Source: PKWO01 sp036561005 (lineage in GTDB: Bacteria; Pseudomonadota; Gammaproteobacteria; Burkholderiales; Burkholderiaceae_D). Taken from it: 46,850 bases of DNA. The notes under the pieces were generated by a model. That model saw only the letters and a list, made by a program, of their open reading frames with translations. It had not been told where the DNA came from and searched no databases. The translations under genes were made by a program, and so were the position numbers. This document shows positions 1-8,443 of the stretch, one piece after another (the first letter of the stretch is position 1; the number at the start of each line of letters is the position of its first letter). The stretch is from contig DATBQE010000005.1 in NCBI GenBank assembly GCA_036561005.1, positions 1-46,850 of the forward strand, given 5' to 3'.

Positions 1-121
1 TAATTTAGGAATTTGACGCAAATATTTCAGAAATAAATTCTCTACTTCAATATTGCCGCAAGGATAGTTTCCAGTTGTAATTGAATTTAACGATTCAACG
101 GAAACCCAAGTAGCAAGCCAC

Positions 122-148
122 TTTCAAGGCATTTCAGTTGCCTTGAGG
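122..148 (+). other. Stem-loop 1 in flhD leader
   Basis: CAAGGCA (125-131) and TGCCTTG (139-145) pair perfectly around a 7-base loop. An outer T-A pair and two G-U pairs can extend the stem. No T-run follows, so it does not look like a terminator. The same seven-base stem sequence recurs in the hairpin downstream of flhC (1364-1404). Confidence 0.5.
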
Positions 149-162
149 AACTGGTCGCCTGA

Positions 163-179
163 CGTTTGTAAGACAAACG
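163..179 (+). other. Stem-loop 2 in flhD leader
   Basis: CGTTTGT (163-169) and ACAAACG (173-179) form a 7-bp stem with a three-base AAG loop, about 140 bases before the flhD start. No T-run follows. It may be a structural element of the leader mRNA or a protein-binding inverted repeat; the sequence does not decide which. Confidence 0.45.
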
Positions 180-316
180 CCTACAGGTGGCCTGTCTTCG
201 TCTCCGTCATAAAAAACGGGGTATTGCCTATTCCCACCCATGAATCGACCGTCCAGAATGCAATCACTGGGCGCGCAATTTGTTGCCGCCAGCATTCACC
301 GGATGGGAGTTTCACC

Positions 317-634
317 ATGAATACGAACGACATGATTGCAGAGATCCGTGACGCCAACCTGGGTTACTTGATGCTTGCGCAACAAATGATTCGTGCCGAC
401 AAGGCAACCGCAATATTTCGCCTGGGCATCAGCAGCGACATCGCCGATCTCATCGAAGGCATGAACAATGCGCAAATTCTGAAACTCGCCGGCACCAACA
501 TGATGCTGGCGCGCTTCCGGTTCGACGATGGCACCATCCTGGGTATGCTCACCAACTACAACAAGGAACGCGGCCTGGCGCACTCGCACGCGGCTATCTT
601 GATGGCTGGCCAGGCCGCCGAAGAGATCGCCTGA
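317..634 (+). CDS. flhD: Flagellar master regulator subunit FlhD
   Basis: FlhD is one half of the FlhD4C2 activator that turns on class 2 flagellar promoters. The product is 105 residues, near the usual family length, and all helical. It opens with the family-typical stretch MNTNDMIAEIRDANLGYL and carries the conserved segment LAGTNMMLARFRF. The start at 317 is chosen because homology begins there and GGGAG lies just upstream; the frame is open back to 143, but those 58 extra codons look like leader. flhC follows after 100 bases, so the two should be one transcript. Identification is firm. Confidence 0.96.
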   Translation: MNTNDMIAEIRDANLGYLMLAQQMIRADKATAIFRLGISSDIADLIEGMNNAQILKLAGTNMMLARFRFDDGTILGMLTNYNKERGLAHSHAAILMAGQAAEEIA

Positions 635-734
635 CGGGCATGTCGCAGTATCGGGCGATTTCGCCCAGGTGGCTGATTCTTGACCGCATCAATGCCGCGC
701 CGGCGGTACCAAATTTGTTGTGCTGGAGAGCAAA

Positions 735-1316
735 ATGACCAAGAAAAGCGTTGTGACGGAAGCCCAGGAAATCCAATTGGCGATCGAGCTCATCAAATTG
801 GGCGCTCGCCTGCAATTGCTGGAAACCGAAACGTCGCTGTCGCGGGAGCGTCTGCTCAAGTTGTACAAGGAACTGAAGGGCGTTTCGCCGCCCAAGGGCA
901 TGCTGCCGTTCTCGACGGACTGGTTCATCACCTGGCAGCCCAATATTCATTCTTCGTTGTTTATCGGCATTTATCGCTATTTGCAGGAAAATGCCAAGAT
1001 CAAGGGTATTGAAGCAGTCATGAAGGCTTATAAGCTCTATCTGGAGCAAGCCGAGCCCGATGCCGACGGCGAGCCGGTGCTATCGTTGACGCGCGCCTGG
1101 ACATTGGTGCGGTTTTTCGACAGCAAGATGCTGACGACGACCGAATGCGTGGCGTGCGGAGGGCATTTTGTTGTGCACCGTCTCGATTTGCACATCGGCT
1201 ACACTTGCGGTCTGTGCCATCTTCCGTCGCGCGCCGGCAAAACCAAAAAAGCAAAGGCAGATGCGGTGCTGAACTATCGTGCGCTGCCGCAAGGGATGTC
1301 AATGGCAGTCGCCTGA
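735..1316 (+). CDS. flhC: Flagellar master regulator subunit FlhC
   Basis: FlhC is the DNA-binding partner of FlhD. The 193-residue product matches the enteric family along its length, with the segments ELIKLGARLQLLE, KGMLPFSTDWFITW and LTRAWTLVRF. Four cysteines at residues 138, 141, 158 and 161 form the expected structural zinc site, each one position later than the E. coli set. Start 735 is preferred because GGAG sits at 725-728; an in-frame GTG at 720 would add five unlikely residues. It lies 100 bases behind flhD in the same operon. A long-stem hairpin follows 48 bases after the stop. Confidence 0.96.
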   Translation: MTKKSVVTEAQEIQLAIELIKLGARLQLLETETSLSRERLLKLYKELKGVSPPKGMLPFSTDWFITWQPNIHSSLFIGIYRYLQENAKIKGIEAVMKAYKLYLEQAEPDADGEPVLSLTRAWTLVRFFDSKMLTTTECVACGGHFVVHRLDLHIGYTCGLCHLPSRAGKTKKAKADAVLNYRALPQGMSMAVA

Positions 1317-1363
1317 CGCCTGGGTTACCCGTCAGCGCATCACGTCGCACGTCTTCACCCGTC

Positions 1364-1404
1364 CAGCAAGGCAACCCGCAGCCCGACCACGCAGTGCCTT
1401 GCTG
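1364..1404 (+). other. Hairpin downstream of flhC
   Basis: CAGCAAGGCA (1364-1373) and TGCCTTGCTG (1395-1404) form a perfect 10-bp stem around a 21-base loop. No T-run follows directly, so this is not a classic intrinsic terminator. It could slow 3' decay of flhDC mRNA or attenuate read-through into the next gene. The inner seven bases of the stem match those of the hairpin upstream of flhD. Confidence 0.5.
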
Positions 1405-1471
1405 CGATCCTGTTACACTTTCTGAAAATTCATTTTTGATCGACGCCGCGTTGCTGCTCCGTGCGCGCGGC

Positions 1472-2311
1472 ATGCCGGAAAAGGGCAATCGTGTGGGCGA
1501 TCAATCGACAGTAAAATCGGGATGGCGCAACATTGCGGCCAAGAGCGCCGTTGCGTCTCTCTTGCGCTTGCCTGCGATGCGCGCGCTCTGCATACAGGTG
1601 CTAGCACTGGCGGTCGCGGTCGTTGCGCAACTCCTGCTCGCCATGTCCGGAATTGGTACGATTTCGATACTGACTTTGGTCTTGCTTCAGGCAGGTAGCG
1701 CGGCGCTGCTGACGCTTTTGGCCAGGATGGACAGATGGTGGATGCCTATACAGGCTACCTTTTTTCCTGCGTTGTATGCTGCGGCGAATTTGCATCTCGC
1801 TGCCGGCATTTACCTGGTGGCCTTTCTGCTTTTCCTGTTTCTATATTGGGGAAGCTACCGGACGCAGGTTCCATTCTATCCTTCCGGACGTGCAGCGCGC
1901 GCCGCTGTAATGGCGCTCTTGCCTGCGGAGCCGGGTTTGCGTGTCGTCGACATCGGTAGTGGTTTCGGCGGCATGGTCTTTCATCTTGCGCGAAATCGGC
2001 CCGATTGTTGCATTCTTGGCGTAGAGTTGGCGCCGTTGCCTTGTTACATCAGCAAACTCATCGCATTGCTCAAGCAAAGCAAGGGTCGCATTTTGCGTCG
2101 GGATTACCTAAGCCTGAATCTGGCCGATTATGACGTGGTATTCGCTTATTTATCACCTGCGGCAATGCCGGCACTTTGGTCCAAGGCAAAAAGCGAAATG
2201 CGTCCCGGTACATTGTTGCTCAGTTACGAATTCGCAATTTCCGACGTGGAGTCGCAATTCACCAACATTTCACAGGAAGATGCGCGCATTCTCTACGGCT
2301 GGCGTATGTAA
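1472..2311 (+). CDS. Membrane-anchored SAM-dependent methyltransferase-fold protein (FAM173-like)
   Basis: The first half, from about residue 35 to 125, is three or four hydrophobic segments (for example LALAVAVVAQLLLAMSG and LVAFLLFLFLYW). The second half is a Rossmann methyltransferase domain with motif I VVDIGSGFGG near residues 158-167 and an acidic position in GVELAP. The later segment VVFAYLSPAAMPALW resembles the small FAM173-type lysine methyltransferases, which are also membrane-anchored; that assignment is from memory of motifs. The substrate is unknown. It sits between flhDC and motA, so a flagellar role is possible but unproven. The start is uncertain: ATG 1472 gives 279 residues, while GTG 1493 has a better ribosome site (AAGGG at 1480-1484) and gives 272. 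Confidence 0.7.
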   Translation: MPEKGNRVGDQSTVKSGWRNIAAKSAVASLLRLPAMRALCIQVLALAVAVVAQLLLAMSGIGTISILTLVLLQAGSAALLTLLARMDRWWMPIQATFFPALYAAANLHLAAGIYLVAFLLFLFLYWGSYRTQVPFYPSGRAARAAVMALLPAEPGLRVVDIGSGFGGMVFHLARNRPDCCILGVELAPLPCYISKLIALLKQSKGRILRRDYLSLNLADYDVVFAYLSPAAMPALWSKAKSEMRPGTLLLSYEFAISDVESQFTNISQEDARILYGWRM

Positions 2312-2552
2312 TACCCTGCGCACGTGTGTTACATTTATCGAAAGTTTCCTCAAGTTATTGATCTATGTCGCCGTAGAGTTAATTTTGCGTGACACGAGAC
2401 TTGTGCAAGTGAGCCGATTTGGTTATGTTGACCATGATTGACCTGCGGTTGGTGGTTGAGGGCGCAAGGTCGATATTGCCAAGTCCTGACATGAAGAACA
2501 GAACGTCGCCGGTGAGCACGCAGGCGCCATACAAACTCAGGAGATTGCACAC
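2312..2552 (+). promoter_or_regulatory. Upstream region of motA with a weak FliA-like promoter
   Basis: This 241-base gap holds no recognisable gene. TCAAGTTA (2350-2357) and GCCGTAGA (2370-2377) resemble the FliA boxes seen before flgK and flgM, but the spacer is 12 bases instead of 11 and the -10 box matches less well. If used, it would make motAB and the che genes a late-class operon, which is common for these genes. The leader would be about 170 bases. Confidence 0.35.
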
Positions 2553-3413
2553 TTGTTAGTCATAATCGGATACCTGGTTGTCATGGGCTCAGTGTTTGGC
2601 GGCTTTGCCCTCGAAGGCGGGCATCTGGCGGCCTTGCTGCAACCAATCGAACTGTTGATGATCGGTGGCGCCGCGAGCGGCGCTTTTTTCGTCGGCAACA
2701 ATGGCAAAGCGATCAAGGCAACTCTGAAGGCGCTGCCAACCGTGCTCAAGGGCTCGAAATATTCCAAGACCATGTATATGGAGCTCATGACCTTGCAATT
2801 CGAAATCCTGAGCAAGGTCCGCAAAGAAGGGCTGATGTCGATTGAAGGCGATATCGAGGCGCCGGAAGAGAGTGCCATTTTCAACAAATACCCCGCAGTC
2901 ATGTCCGATCACCATATTGTCGAGTTCATGACCGATTATTTGCGGCTAATGGTGTCTGGAAACATGGATGCCTTCCAGATCGAGAATCTGATGGATAACG
3001 AAATCGAGACCCATCATGCCGAAGGCGAGATTCCCGTGCATGTGGTTGCCAAGCTCGGCGACGCGATGCCGGCTTTCGGTATTGTGGCCGCTGTCATGGG
3101 CGTCGTGCATACCATGGCTTCGGTGGGATTGCCGCCTGCCGAGCTCGGCCTGTTGATCGCCGATGCGTTGGTCGGCACCTTCCTTGGTATTTTGCTCGCC
3201 TATGGTTTTGTCGGCCCCCTGGCAACCGTGCTGGAACAAAAGTTACACGAATCGTCGAAGGTCTTTCAGTGTGTGAAAGTGACTTTATTGGCAAGTCTTA
3301 ACGGCTATGCGCCGGCGCTTGCCGTCGAATTCGGACGCAAGGTGTTGTTTTCAACCGAACGGCCCTCCTTTAAGGAATTGGAAGATCATATTAAGCAGTC
3401 CAAATCGAAGTAA
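2553..3413 (+). CDS. motA: Flagellar motor stator protein MotA
   Basis: MotA forms the ring of the MotAB stator in the inner membrane and couples ion flow to rotor torque. The 286-residue product matches the E. coli MotA type throughout, beginning LVIIGYLVVMGSVFGG and including VGNNGKAIK, PAFGIVAAVMGVVH and GTFLGILLAYGF. Four membrane segments are expected, two near the N-terminus and two around residues 170-225. The start codon is TTG at 2553, supported by AGGAG at 2540-2544 and by homology from the first residue. motB follows after 124 bases. Confidence 0.95.
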   Translation: MLVIIGYLVVMGSVFGGFALEGGHLAALLQPIELLMIGGAASGAFFVGNNGKAIKATLKALPTVLKGSKYSKTMYMELMTLQFEILSKVRKEGLMSIEGDIEAPEESAIFNKYPAVMSDHHIVEFMTDYLRLMVSGNMDAFQIENLMDNEIETHHAEGEIPVHVVAKLGDAMPAFGIVAAVMGVVHTMASVGLPPAELGLLIADALVGTFLGILLAYGFVGPLATVLEQKLHESSKVFQCVKVTLLASLNGYAPALAVEFGRKVLFSTERPSFKELEDHIKQSKSK

Positions 3414-3482
3414 TCGGGCATACTATGACTAGGCTCTGCGCCTCGCTGCAAACCGGTCTTAGAAGGGCGCGCGCCAACCACG

Positions 3483-3520
3483 GCTGGCACCTTGGACTTG
3501 TTGAAAATCATGCTGGCACC
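3483..3520 (+). repeat. Direct repeat GCTGGCACC in motA-motB spacer
   Basis: The nine bases GCTGGCACC occur at 3483-3491 and again at 3512-3520, 29 bases apart, in the 124-base gap before motB. Each copy contains TGGCAC, the -24 half of a sigma54 promoter, but neither has a proper -12 element. The repeat is real in the sequence; its meaning is unknown. Confidence 0.4.
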
Positions 3521-3537
3521 ACTTTGGTCGGATAACT

Positions 3538-4548
3538 ATGGCTGACGACGGACTCCGCCCAATTATTGTAAAACGCATCAAGAAAGGTGGCGGGGGCGGC
3601 CACGGCGGGGCATGGAAGATCGCCTATGCCGATTTTGTCACCGCCATGATGGCGTTTTTTCTGTTGATGTGGCTGCTCGGTTCGACCACCAAAGGCGATT
3701 TGCAGGGTATCGCCGATTATTTTCAAACCCCTCTCAAAGTTGCCATGGCCGGCGGTTCGGGCAGTGGCGACAGCTCAAGCGTCATCAAAGGCGGAGGTCG
3801 AGACCTGACACGCTCGGTCGGCCAGATCCAAAAATCGGACGACAAGGACAAGACGCGCAAGACCTTCAATCTTAAAGCCGCCCAGGCTGAATTGGCGCGC
3901 GCAGAGCAGGCGCAATTGCAAAGCCTGAAACTGCGTATCGATACGGCAATCGAGAATAGTCCGACCCTCAGGCAGTATAAAAATCAGATGCTCATCGACA
4001 TCACCAGCGATGGTTTGCGCATCCAGATTGTGGACGAGAAAAATAGACCCATGTTTGCCTTGGCGAAAGCGGACCTGCAGCCTTACACTAAGGAAATATT
4101 ATTGGAAATTGGTCAGTTGTTGAATGGCATTCCGAACAAGATCAGTCTGTCGGGCCACACCGATGCGACGCCTTTTTCGGGCGGTGAAAAAGGCTACAGC
4201 AACTGGGAATTGTCGGCGGACCGGGCCAACGCCTCGCGGCGCGCTCTCGTTGCCGGCGGGATGGATGAAACAAAGGTGTTACGCGTGGTTGGTCTGTCTT
4301 CGGCGGTGCCATTCAACAAGGACGACCCGCTTGACCCGGTGAATCGCCGCATCAGTATCATAGTCATGAACAAGAAAGCGGAAGAGGCGATCACCAAGGA
4401 AGGTGCCAAGGTTGATGTGGCGAATCAGGCAGAAGCTGCGGAGGAATTGGGTGTGCCGGCTGGGCCGCCGGCAACGGGTCCGTCCGCCGCTGGACCTGCC
4501 GCTCCCGCAGCAGCTACCGGGTTAGTTCCTGCAGCACCAGCAAAATGA
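3538..4548 (+). CDS. motB: Flagellar motor stator protein MotB
   Basis: MotB is the stator partner that anchors to peptidoglycan and carries the ion-binding aspartate. In this 336-residue product the single membrane segment follows WKIAYADFVTAMMAF, placing the aspartate at residue 32 exactly as in E. coli MotB, so proton coupling is likely. The C-terminal half is an OmpA-like peptidoglycan-binding domain with ISLSGHTDATPF and DPVNRRISIIV. A glycine-rich run (KKGGGGGHGG) precedes the membrane segment and an Ala/Pro-rich tail follows the OmpA domain. The cheZ-like gene starts 52 bases downstream. Confidence 0.95.
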   Translation: MADDGLRPIIVKRIKKGGGGGHGGAWKIAYADFVTAMMAFFLLMWLLGSTTKGDLQGIADYFQTPLKVAMAGGSGSGDSSSVIKGGGRDLTRSVGQIQKSDDKDKTRKTFNLKAAQAELARAEQAQLQSLKLRIDTAIENSPTLRQYKNQMLIDITSDGLRIQIVDEKNRPMFALAKADLQPYTKEILLEIGQLLNGIPNKISLSGHTDATPFSGGEKGYSNWELSADRANASRRALVAGGMDETKVLRVVGLSSAVPFNKDDPLDPVNRRISIIVMNKKAEEAITKEGAKVDVANQAEAAEELGVPAGPPATGPSAAGPAAPAAATGLVPAAPAK

Positions 4549-4600
4549 ATGTGGCGTGGCCAGTGTCTTGATTGGATCGGTGACGGGACAGGGTATTTTC

Positions 4601-5149
4601 ATGACGAGAAAAGATTTGTTGGGTTCCCAGGTTAAGCGCCTGTTGACCAGTTTGTCCGACCACGGCAATCAGCATTTGACTGAAGTCGAGACCGATCTCG
4701 TGCAGACCACTTACCTGTTAAGTGAGGCAATCGAGAAGCTCGGCGCCAGTTTCATGGCGATTCACGAGGGCGTGGCCGCGCAAAAGGAATTGATTGACCT
4801 GCTCCTGTCGGGCGCTGCTGCCACACCGGAGGCACAGGCGAGGATCAAGACGCTGCAGGAAGAGGTGGCGCAAAACATCAACTCTGCTGTGACCGGGCTG
4901 CAGTTCCAAGACATGACAAGCCAGCTCATCGGGCGCACCGTCAGGCGCATCGCCGGATTGCGGGAAGTTTTGGGCGCAGTCGGGTCGAGCGGTGCCGGCG
5001 TATTGCCGGAGAGCGAGCAGGAGGAAGTCGTTGCATTGTTGAGCGAAATCAGCAAGGCGCTGGAAGAGCAGAGTGCCAAGCTTGAAAGCGTATTGTGGAA
5101 AGCGGTCAGCCAGACTCACATGGAGAGCGGCGACATAGAGCTATTCTGA
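4601..5149 (+). CDS. CheZ-like chemotaxis phosphatase
   Basis: This 182-residue, mostly helical protein carries the segment QFQDMTSQLIGR. It aligns with DFQDLTGQVIKR of the true CheZ encoded at 13285 and keeps the catalytic Asp and Gln four residues apart (Asp104, Gln108; Asp143 and Gln147 in E. coli CheZ). It is shorter than CheZ and lacks the CheY-binding tail helix (DDLLESLGF); instead it ends SGDIELF. It lies just before cheY1, suggesting that CheY as substrate. Start ATG 4601 is preferred, since a purine-rich stretch precedes it; an in-frame GTG at 4556 would add 15 weak residues. Phosphatase activity is inferred from the motif. Confidence 0.7.
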   Translation: MTRKDLLGSQVKRLLTSLSDHGNQHLTEVETDLVQTTYLLSEAIEKLGASFMAIHEGVAAQKELIDLLLSGAAATPEAQARIKTLQEEVAQNINSAVTGLQFQDMTSQLIGRTVRRIAGLREVLGAVGSSGAGVLPESEQEEVVALLSEISKALEEQSAKLESVLWKAVSQTHMESGDIELF

Positions 5150-5229
5150 CAGGCGTTTGCGTCCGGCAGGCGGGAAGACAGTTTTGCAGAATGAAGTTTT
5201 TCAGTAACGAGATATCAGCGGGAGTAAAG

Positions 5230-5595
5230 ATGGCAAAGTCAATTTTGGCAGTGGACGATTCCGGTTCGTTGCGTCAAATGGTCGTTTTCAGCTTGCGTGC
5301 GGCAGGTTACCAGGTTACCGAAGCAGTTGATGGCCAAGATGGCCTGGACAAGGCGAAGGCGCAGGTCTTTGATTTGGTATTGACCGATCAAAACATGCCG
5401 CGCATGGACGGCTTGACGCTGATACGCTCGTTGCGCGCCATTGCGAGCTACCAACGCGTGCCGATATTAATGTTGACGACCGAGTCAAGCGACGACATGA
5501 AGGCAAAGGGCAGGGCAGCCGGCGCGAATGGATGGCTGGTCAAGCCGTTCGACCCGCAACGCCTGACCGAAGTGGTCAAGAAGGTTATCGGATAG
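5230..5595 (+). CDS. cheY: Chemotaxis response regulator CheY (first copy)
   Basis: This is a single receiver domain of 121 residues with no output domain. Phosphorylation residues are intact: the acidic pair Asp9-Asp10, phospho-acceptor Asp53 in LTDQNMP, Thr83 and Lys105. The switch position before the lysine holds tryptophan (GWLVKPF) where enteric CheY has tyrosine, so it may differ in output. GGAG at 5221-5224 supports ATG 5230. It stands between the CheZ-like gene and cheA, apart from the second cheY, which is the closer match to the motor-binding type. It could be a motor CheY or a phosphate sink. Confidence 0.9.
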   Translation: MAKSILAVDDSGSLRQMVVFSLRAAGYQVTEAVDGQDGLDKAKAQVFDLVLTDQNMPRMDGLTLIRSLRAIASYQRVPILMLTTESSDDMKAKGRAAGANGWLVKPFDPQRLTEVVKKVIG

Positions 5596-5675
5596 TGTGC
5601 GCCGGGGCACTGTGACAAATGTAACGGATGCATCGCGATCGGCGACAGAAGAAGAAAAGATGATGGAGCTCGATA

Positions 5676-7793
5676 ATGACCATTGATATGAGTCAGTTCT
5701 TCCAGGTTTTTTTCGACGAGACAGAAGAACTGCTCGCCGAAATGGAAAAATTGCTTCTCGCCGTAGATGTGGCGGCCCCCGATATTGAAGATCTCAATGC
5801 GATCTTTCGTGCCGCGCACTCGATCAAAGGAGGCGCCGCCACATTCGGCCTGACCGATTTGACCGATGTAACGCACGTGCTGGAAAATCTGCTCGACCGC
5901 ATCCGCAAGGGTGAAATGGCACTGACAAGCGAGCATGTCGATGCCTTTCTGGTGGCCAAGGACATTCTCAAAATGCAATTGGATGGGCATCGCCTGCACA
6001 CGGCGGTCGATCAGGAAGCGGTTGCCGATGTCCGGATGATGCTGCAATCGCTATCGCAAGACGCGGTGCCGGTTGCGCCGCCTGCCGCATCGCTCGAAAT
6101 CAAGGCGGAAATCCAGGAAGCGGCATTGGCAAAATTCGCCGATGTCCGGCGCTGCTTTCGCATTGAATTGCCCAAAGTTGCCGAGCGCGATAGCACGGCG
6201 CTCGCGGCGGAACTCGGCTTGCTCGGCAGGCTGACGGTCGAAACGCTAGCCGATCAACGCCTGGTTTTTGTGCTCGCTACCGATGAATCGGAAGACGACA
6301 TCGTTGCAATCTGTTCGTTTGTTCTCGATCCCGATGATTTGAAGATTACGGAGACGGCGCTGCCGCCGGCGCCGGTCGCGGCCGTGGTGCCGGAAAAGAG
6401 TGAAGAGGAACTGGGCTACGGATTTTTCGAGCCGTTGGAAGACCTGCGGGCGTTCATCGGCCAGGATGCGCCGGCGCCGCCCCCGGCGTCGATTGAAACC
6501 AGCCCCAAGCCCTTGCCCGTCACGGAGGTCGTCAAGGATACCGGCGCGGACAAAAAGAATTTTGGCCGGCGCGAAAGCGATAAGGTTGTGCCGGCTAGCA
6601 ATCAGGAATCCAGTTCGATCCGGGTAGGTATCGAGAAGGTCGATCAATTGATCAATCTGGTCGGTGAATTGGTGATCACCCAGGCAATGATCGAGCAGCG
6701 CACCAGTACGCTCGACCCGATGTTGCACGAACGGCTGCTCAATAGCGTCAGCCAACTGACGCGCAATACGCGCGACCTGCAGGAAGCGGTGATGTCGATC
6801 CGCATGATGCCGATGGATTATGTGTTTTCGCGTTTTCCCCGCATGGTGCGCGATCTCGCCACCAAACTCGGCAAGAAGGTGGAATTTGTTACGCACGGTG
6901 CCGCGACTGAACTGGACAAGGGCTTGATCGAACGGATCGTCGATCCCTTGACCCATCTGGTACGTAACAGCATCGATCATGGCATCGAAGGCCCTGCTGT
7001 GCGCAGCGCAGCCGGGAAGAGCGAAGTCGGCCGGTTATCCCTCTCGGCCAGCCACCAGGGCGGCAACATCATCATCGAAGTCAGCGATGACGGTGGCGGA
7101 CTGAATCGAGAACGAATCCTGGCCAAGGCCAAGGAGAACGGTCTACAGGTCTCGGACAACATGGTCGATGCCGACGTTTGGCAGTTGATCTTTGCGCCCG
7201 GATTCTCCACCGCAGAGACGGTGACCGATGTGTCGGGGCGCGGCGTCGGTATGGACGTTGTCAAGCGCAACATCACCACCATGGGCGGTGTAGTCGATAT
7301 CCGCTCAGCCAAGGGTTTTGGCACCACCATCACGATCTCCCTGCCGCTGACCCTGGCAATCCTCGACGGCATGTCGATCAAGGTCGGCGAGGAGGTGTAT
7401 ATCCTGCCGCTCGGTTACGTCACCGAATCCTTGCAACCCGAGCCGGGCGACGTCAAGGAGATCAGCGGGCAGGGCAAGGTGATCAAGGTGCGCGGCGATT
7501 ATCTGCCGCTGATTCCCCTTTACCAGATTTTCGGCATCGTGCCGATGTTTACCGAGCCCTCCGAAGGCATTGTCGTCATTCTGGAATCGGACGGGAAGAA
7601 GGCAGCGCTGTTTGTCGACGACCTTGTCGGCCAGCAGCAAGTCGTCGTCAAGAACCTTGAATCGAATTATCGCAAAGTAACTGGCATTTCAGGCGCCACC
7701 ATTCTCGGCGACGGGGGTGTGTCGCTGATTATCGACGTTGCAGCACTGTTGCGTTCGAGCCGTCAGCTCAATGATGAATCTATTTTCTCCTGA
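5676..7793 (+). CDS. cheA: Chemotaxis histidine kinase CheA
   Basis: CheA autophosphorylates in the receptor array and passes phosphate to CheY and CheB. The 705-residue product has an HPt domain with His48 in FRAAHSIKGGAATFG, a P2-like domain around residues 150-230, and a Pro/Ala-rich linker. A dimerisation segment near residue 310 (VDQLINLVGELVITQ) is followed by an ATPase domain with N box HLVRNSIDHGIE and G1 box SDDGGG. The C-terminal CheW-like domain begins after ISLPLTLAILDGM. GGAG at 5665-5668 supports the start. cheW follows after 11 bases. Confidence 0.97.
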   Translation: MTIDMSQFFQVFFDETEELLAEMEKLLLAVDVAAPDIEDLNAIFRAAHSIKGGAATFGLTDLTDVTHVLENLLDRIRKGEMALTSEHVDAFLVAKDILKMQLDGHRLHTAVDQEAVADVRMMLQSLSQDAVPVAPPAASLEIKAEIQEAALAKFADVRRCFRIELPKVAERDSTALAAELGLLGRLTVETLADQRLVFVLATDESEDDIVAICSFVLDPDDLKITETALPPAPVAAVVPEKSEEELGYGFFEPLEDLRAFIGQDAPAPPPASIETSPKPLPVTEVVKDTGADKKNFGRRESDKVVPASNQESSSIRVGIEKVDQLINLVGELVITQAMIEQRTSTLDPMLHERLLNSVSQLTRNTRDLQEAVMSIRMMPMDYVFSRFPRMVRDLATKLGKKVEFVTHGAATELDKGLIERIVDPLTHLVRNSIDHGIEGPAVRSAAGKSEVGRLSLSASHQGGNIIIEVSDDGGGLNRERILAKAKENGLQVSDNMVDADVWQLIFAPGFSTAETVTDVSGRGVGMDVVKRNITTMGGVVDIRSAKGFGTTITISLPLTLAILDGMSIKVGEEVYILPLGYVTESLQPEPGDVKEISGQGKVIKVRGDYLPLIPLYQIFGIVPMFTEPSEGIVVILESDGKKAALFVDDLVGQQQVVVKNLESNYRKVTGISGATILGDGGVSLIIDVAALLRSSRQLNDESIFS

Positions 7794-7804
7794 TCGGAAA
7801 AATC

Positions 7805-8302
7805 ATGTCGCATAACATGCAGCAAAGTGGTAAACCGGGCGCAGAAGCGGCCGGTCAGGAGTTCCTTGCTTTTACCCTCGGCAAGGAAGAGTACGGCCTT
7901 GATATCCTGAAGGTGCAGGAAATTCGCGGCTACGAGACCGTCACCCGTGTGGCAAACGCGCCGGAATTCGTCAAAGGCGTCGTCAATCTGCGCGGCACAA
8001 TCGTGCCTATTGTCGACATGCGAATCAAGTTCAAGCTGGGCGAGCCGACTTACGATCAGTTCACCGTCGTGATCATTCTTAATATCGCCGGTCGCGTGGT
8101 CGGTATGGTGGTCGACAGCGTTTCCGATGTGATAACCCTGACCCCCGAGCAGGTCAAGCCGGCCCCGGACATGGGCAGTGCGATGAGCAGTAATTATTTG
8201 ATCGGCCTTGGCACGCTCGACGAAAGGATGTTGATCCTGATCGACATAGATAAACTGATGTCGAGTGCCGATATGGGCCTGATCGAGAAGGCGGCGGCAT
8301 AG
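7805..8302 (+). CDS. cheW: Chemotaxis coupling protein CheW
   Basis: CheW links receptors to CheA. This 165-residue single CheW domain contains the family segments EFLAFTLGKEEYGLDI, GVVNLRGTIVPIVDMR and VGMVVDSVSDVI. It follows cheA by 11 bases and precedes the receptor gene by 141 bases. A 15-residue polar N-terminal extension (MSHNMQQSGKPGAEA) precedes the domain. Nothing is unusual in the core. Confidence 0.96.
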   Translation: MSHNMQQSGKPGAEAAGQEFLAFTLGKEEYGLDILKVQEIRGYETVTRVANAPEFVKGVVNLRGTIVPIVDMRIKFKLGEPTYDQFTVVIILNIAGRVVGMVVDSVSDVITLTPEQVKPAPDMGSAMSSNYLIGLGTLDERMLILIDIDKLMSSADMGLIEKAAA

Positions 8303-8443
8303 TTGACGAGTTCAGTCCATACGCTTAACAGAAGTTCACAAATTTGAGTCAAAAATGAGACAGTGTCCTCAGGGCTTCGAGAGACTCTGCATGTAGGGAG
8401 ATATACTTGTTTGGCGCAAGTTGTGATTGCTGAGGGAGGAACT

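Larger units (their letters stand above)
1..316 (+). promoter_or_regulatory. flhDC upstream and leader region
   Basis: This 316-base AT-rich stretch holds no convincing gene. A sigma70-like pair can be drawn at TTGCCG (53-58), 17 bases, TGTAAT (76-81), four of six matches in each box. Transcription from there would give a leader of about 230 bases before flhD. The leader holds two stem-loops, listed separately, and GGA-containing stretches near 60 and 147 of the kind CsrA binds. In enteric bacteria flhDC also has a long, heavily regulated leader. The promoter is an inference from base matches only. Confidence 0.4.

Noticed and set aside
143..316. N-terminal extension of FlhD from an upstream in-frame codon at 143
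   Set aside because: The extra 58 codons lack family similarity and overlap both leader hairpins; the start at 317 fits family length and has a ribosome site.
3485..3533. Two TGGCAC motifs before motB as sigma54 promoters
   Set aside because: Neither has GC at the required distance with a TTGC-type -12 element; the second copy comes close but reads TGGT.
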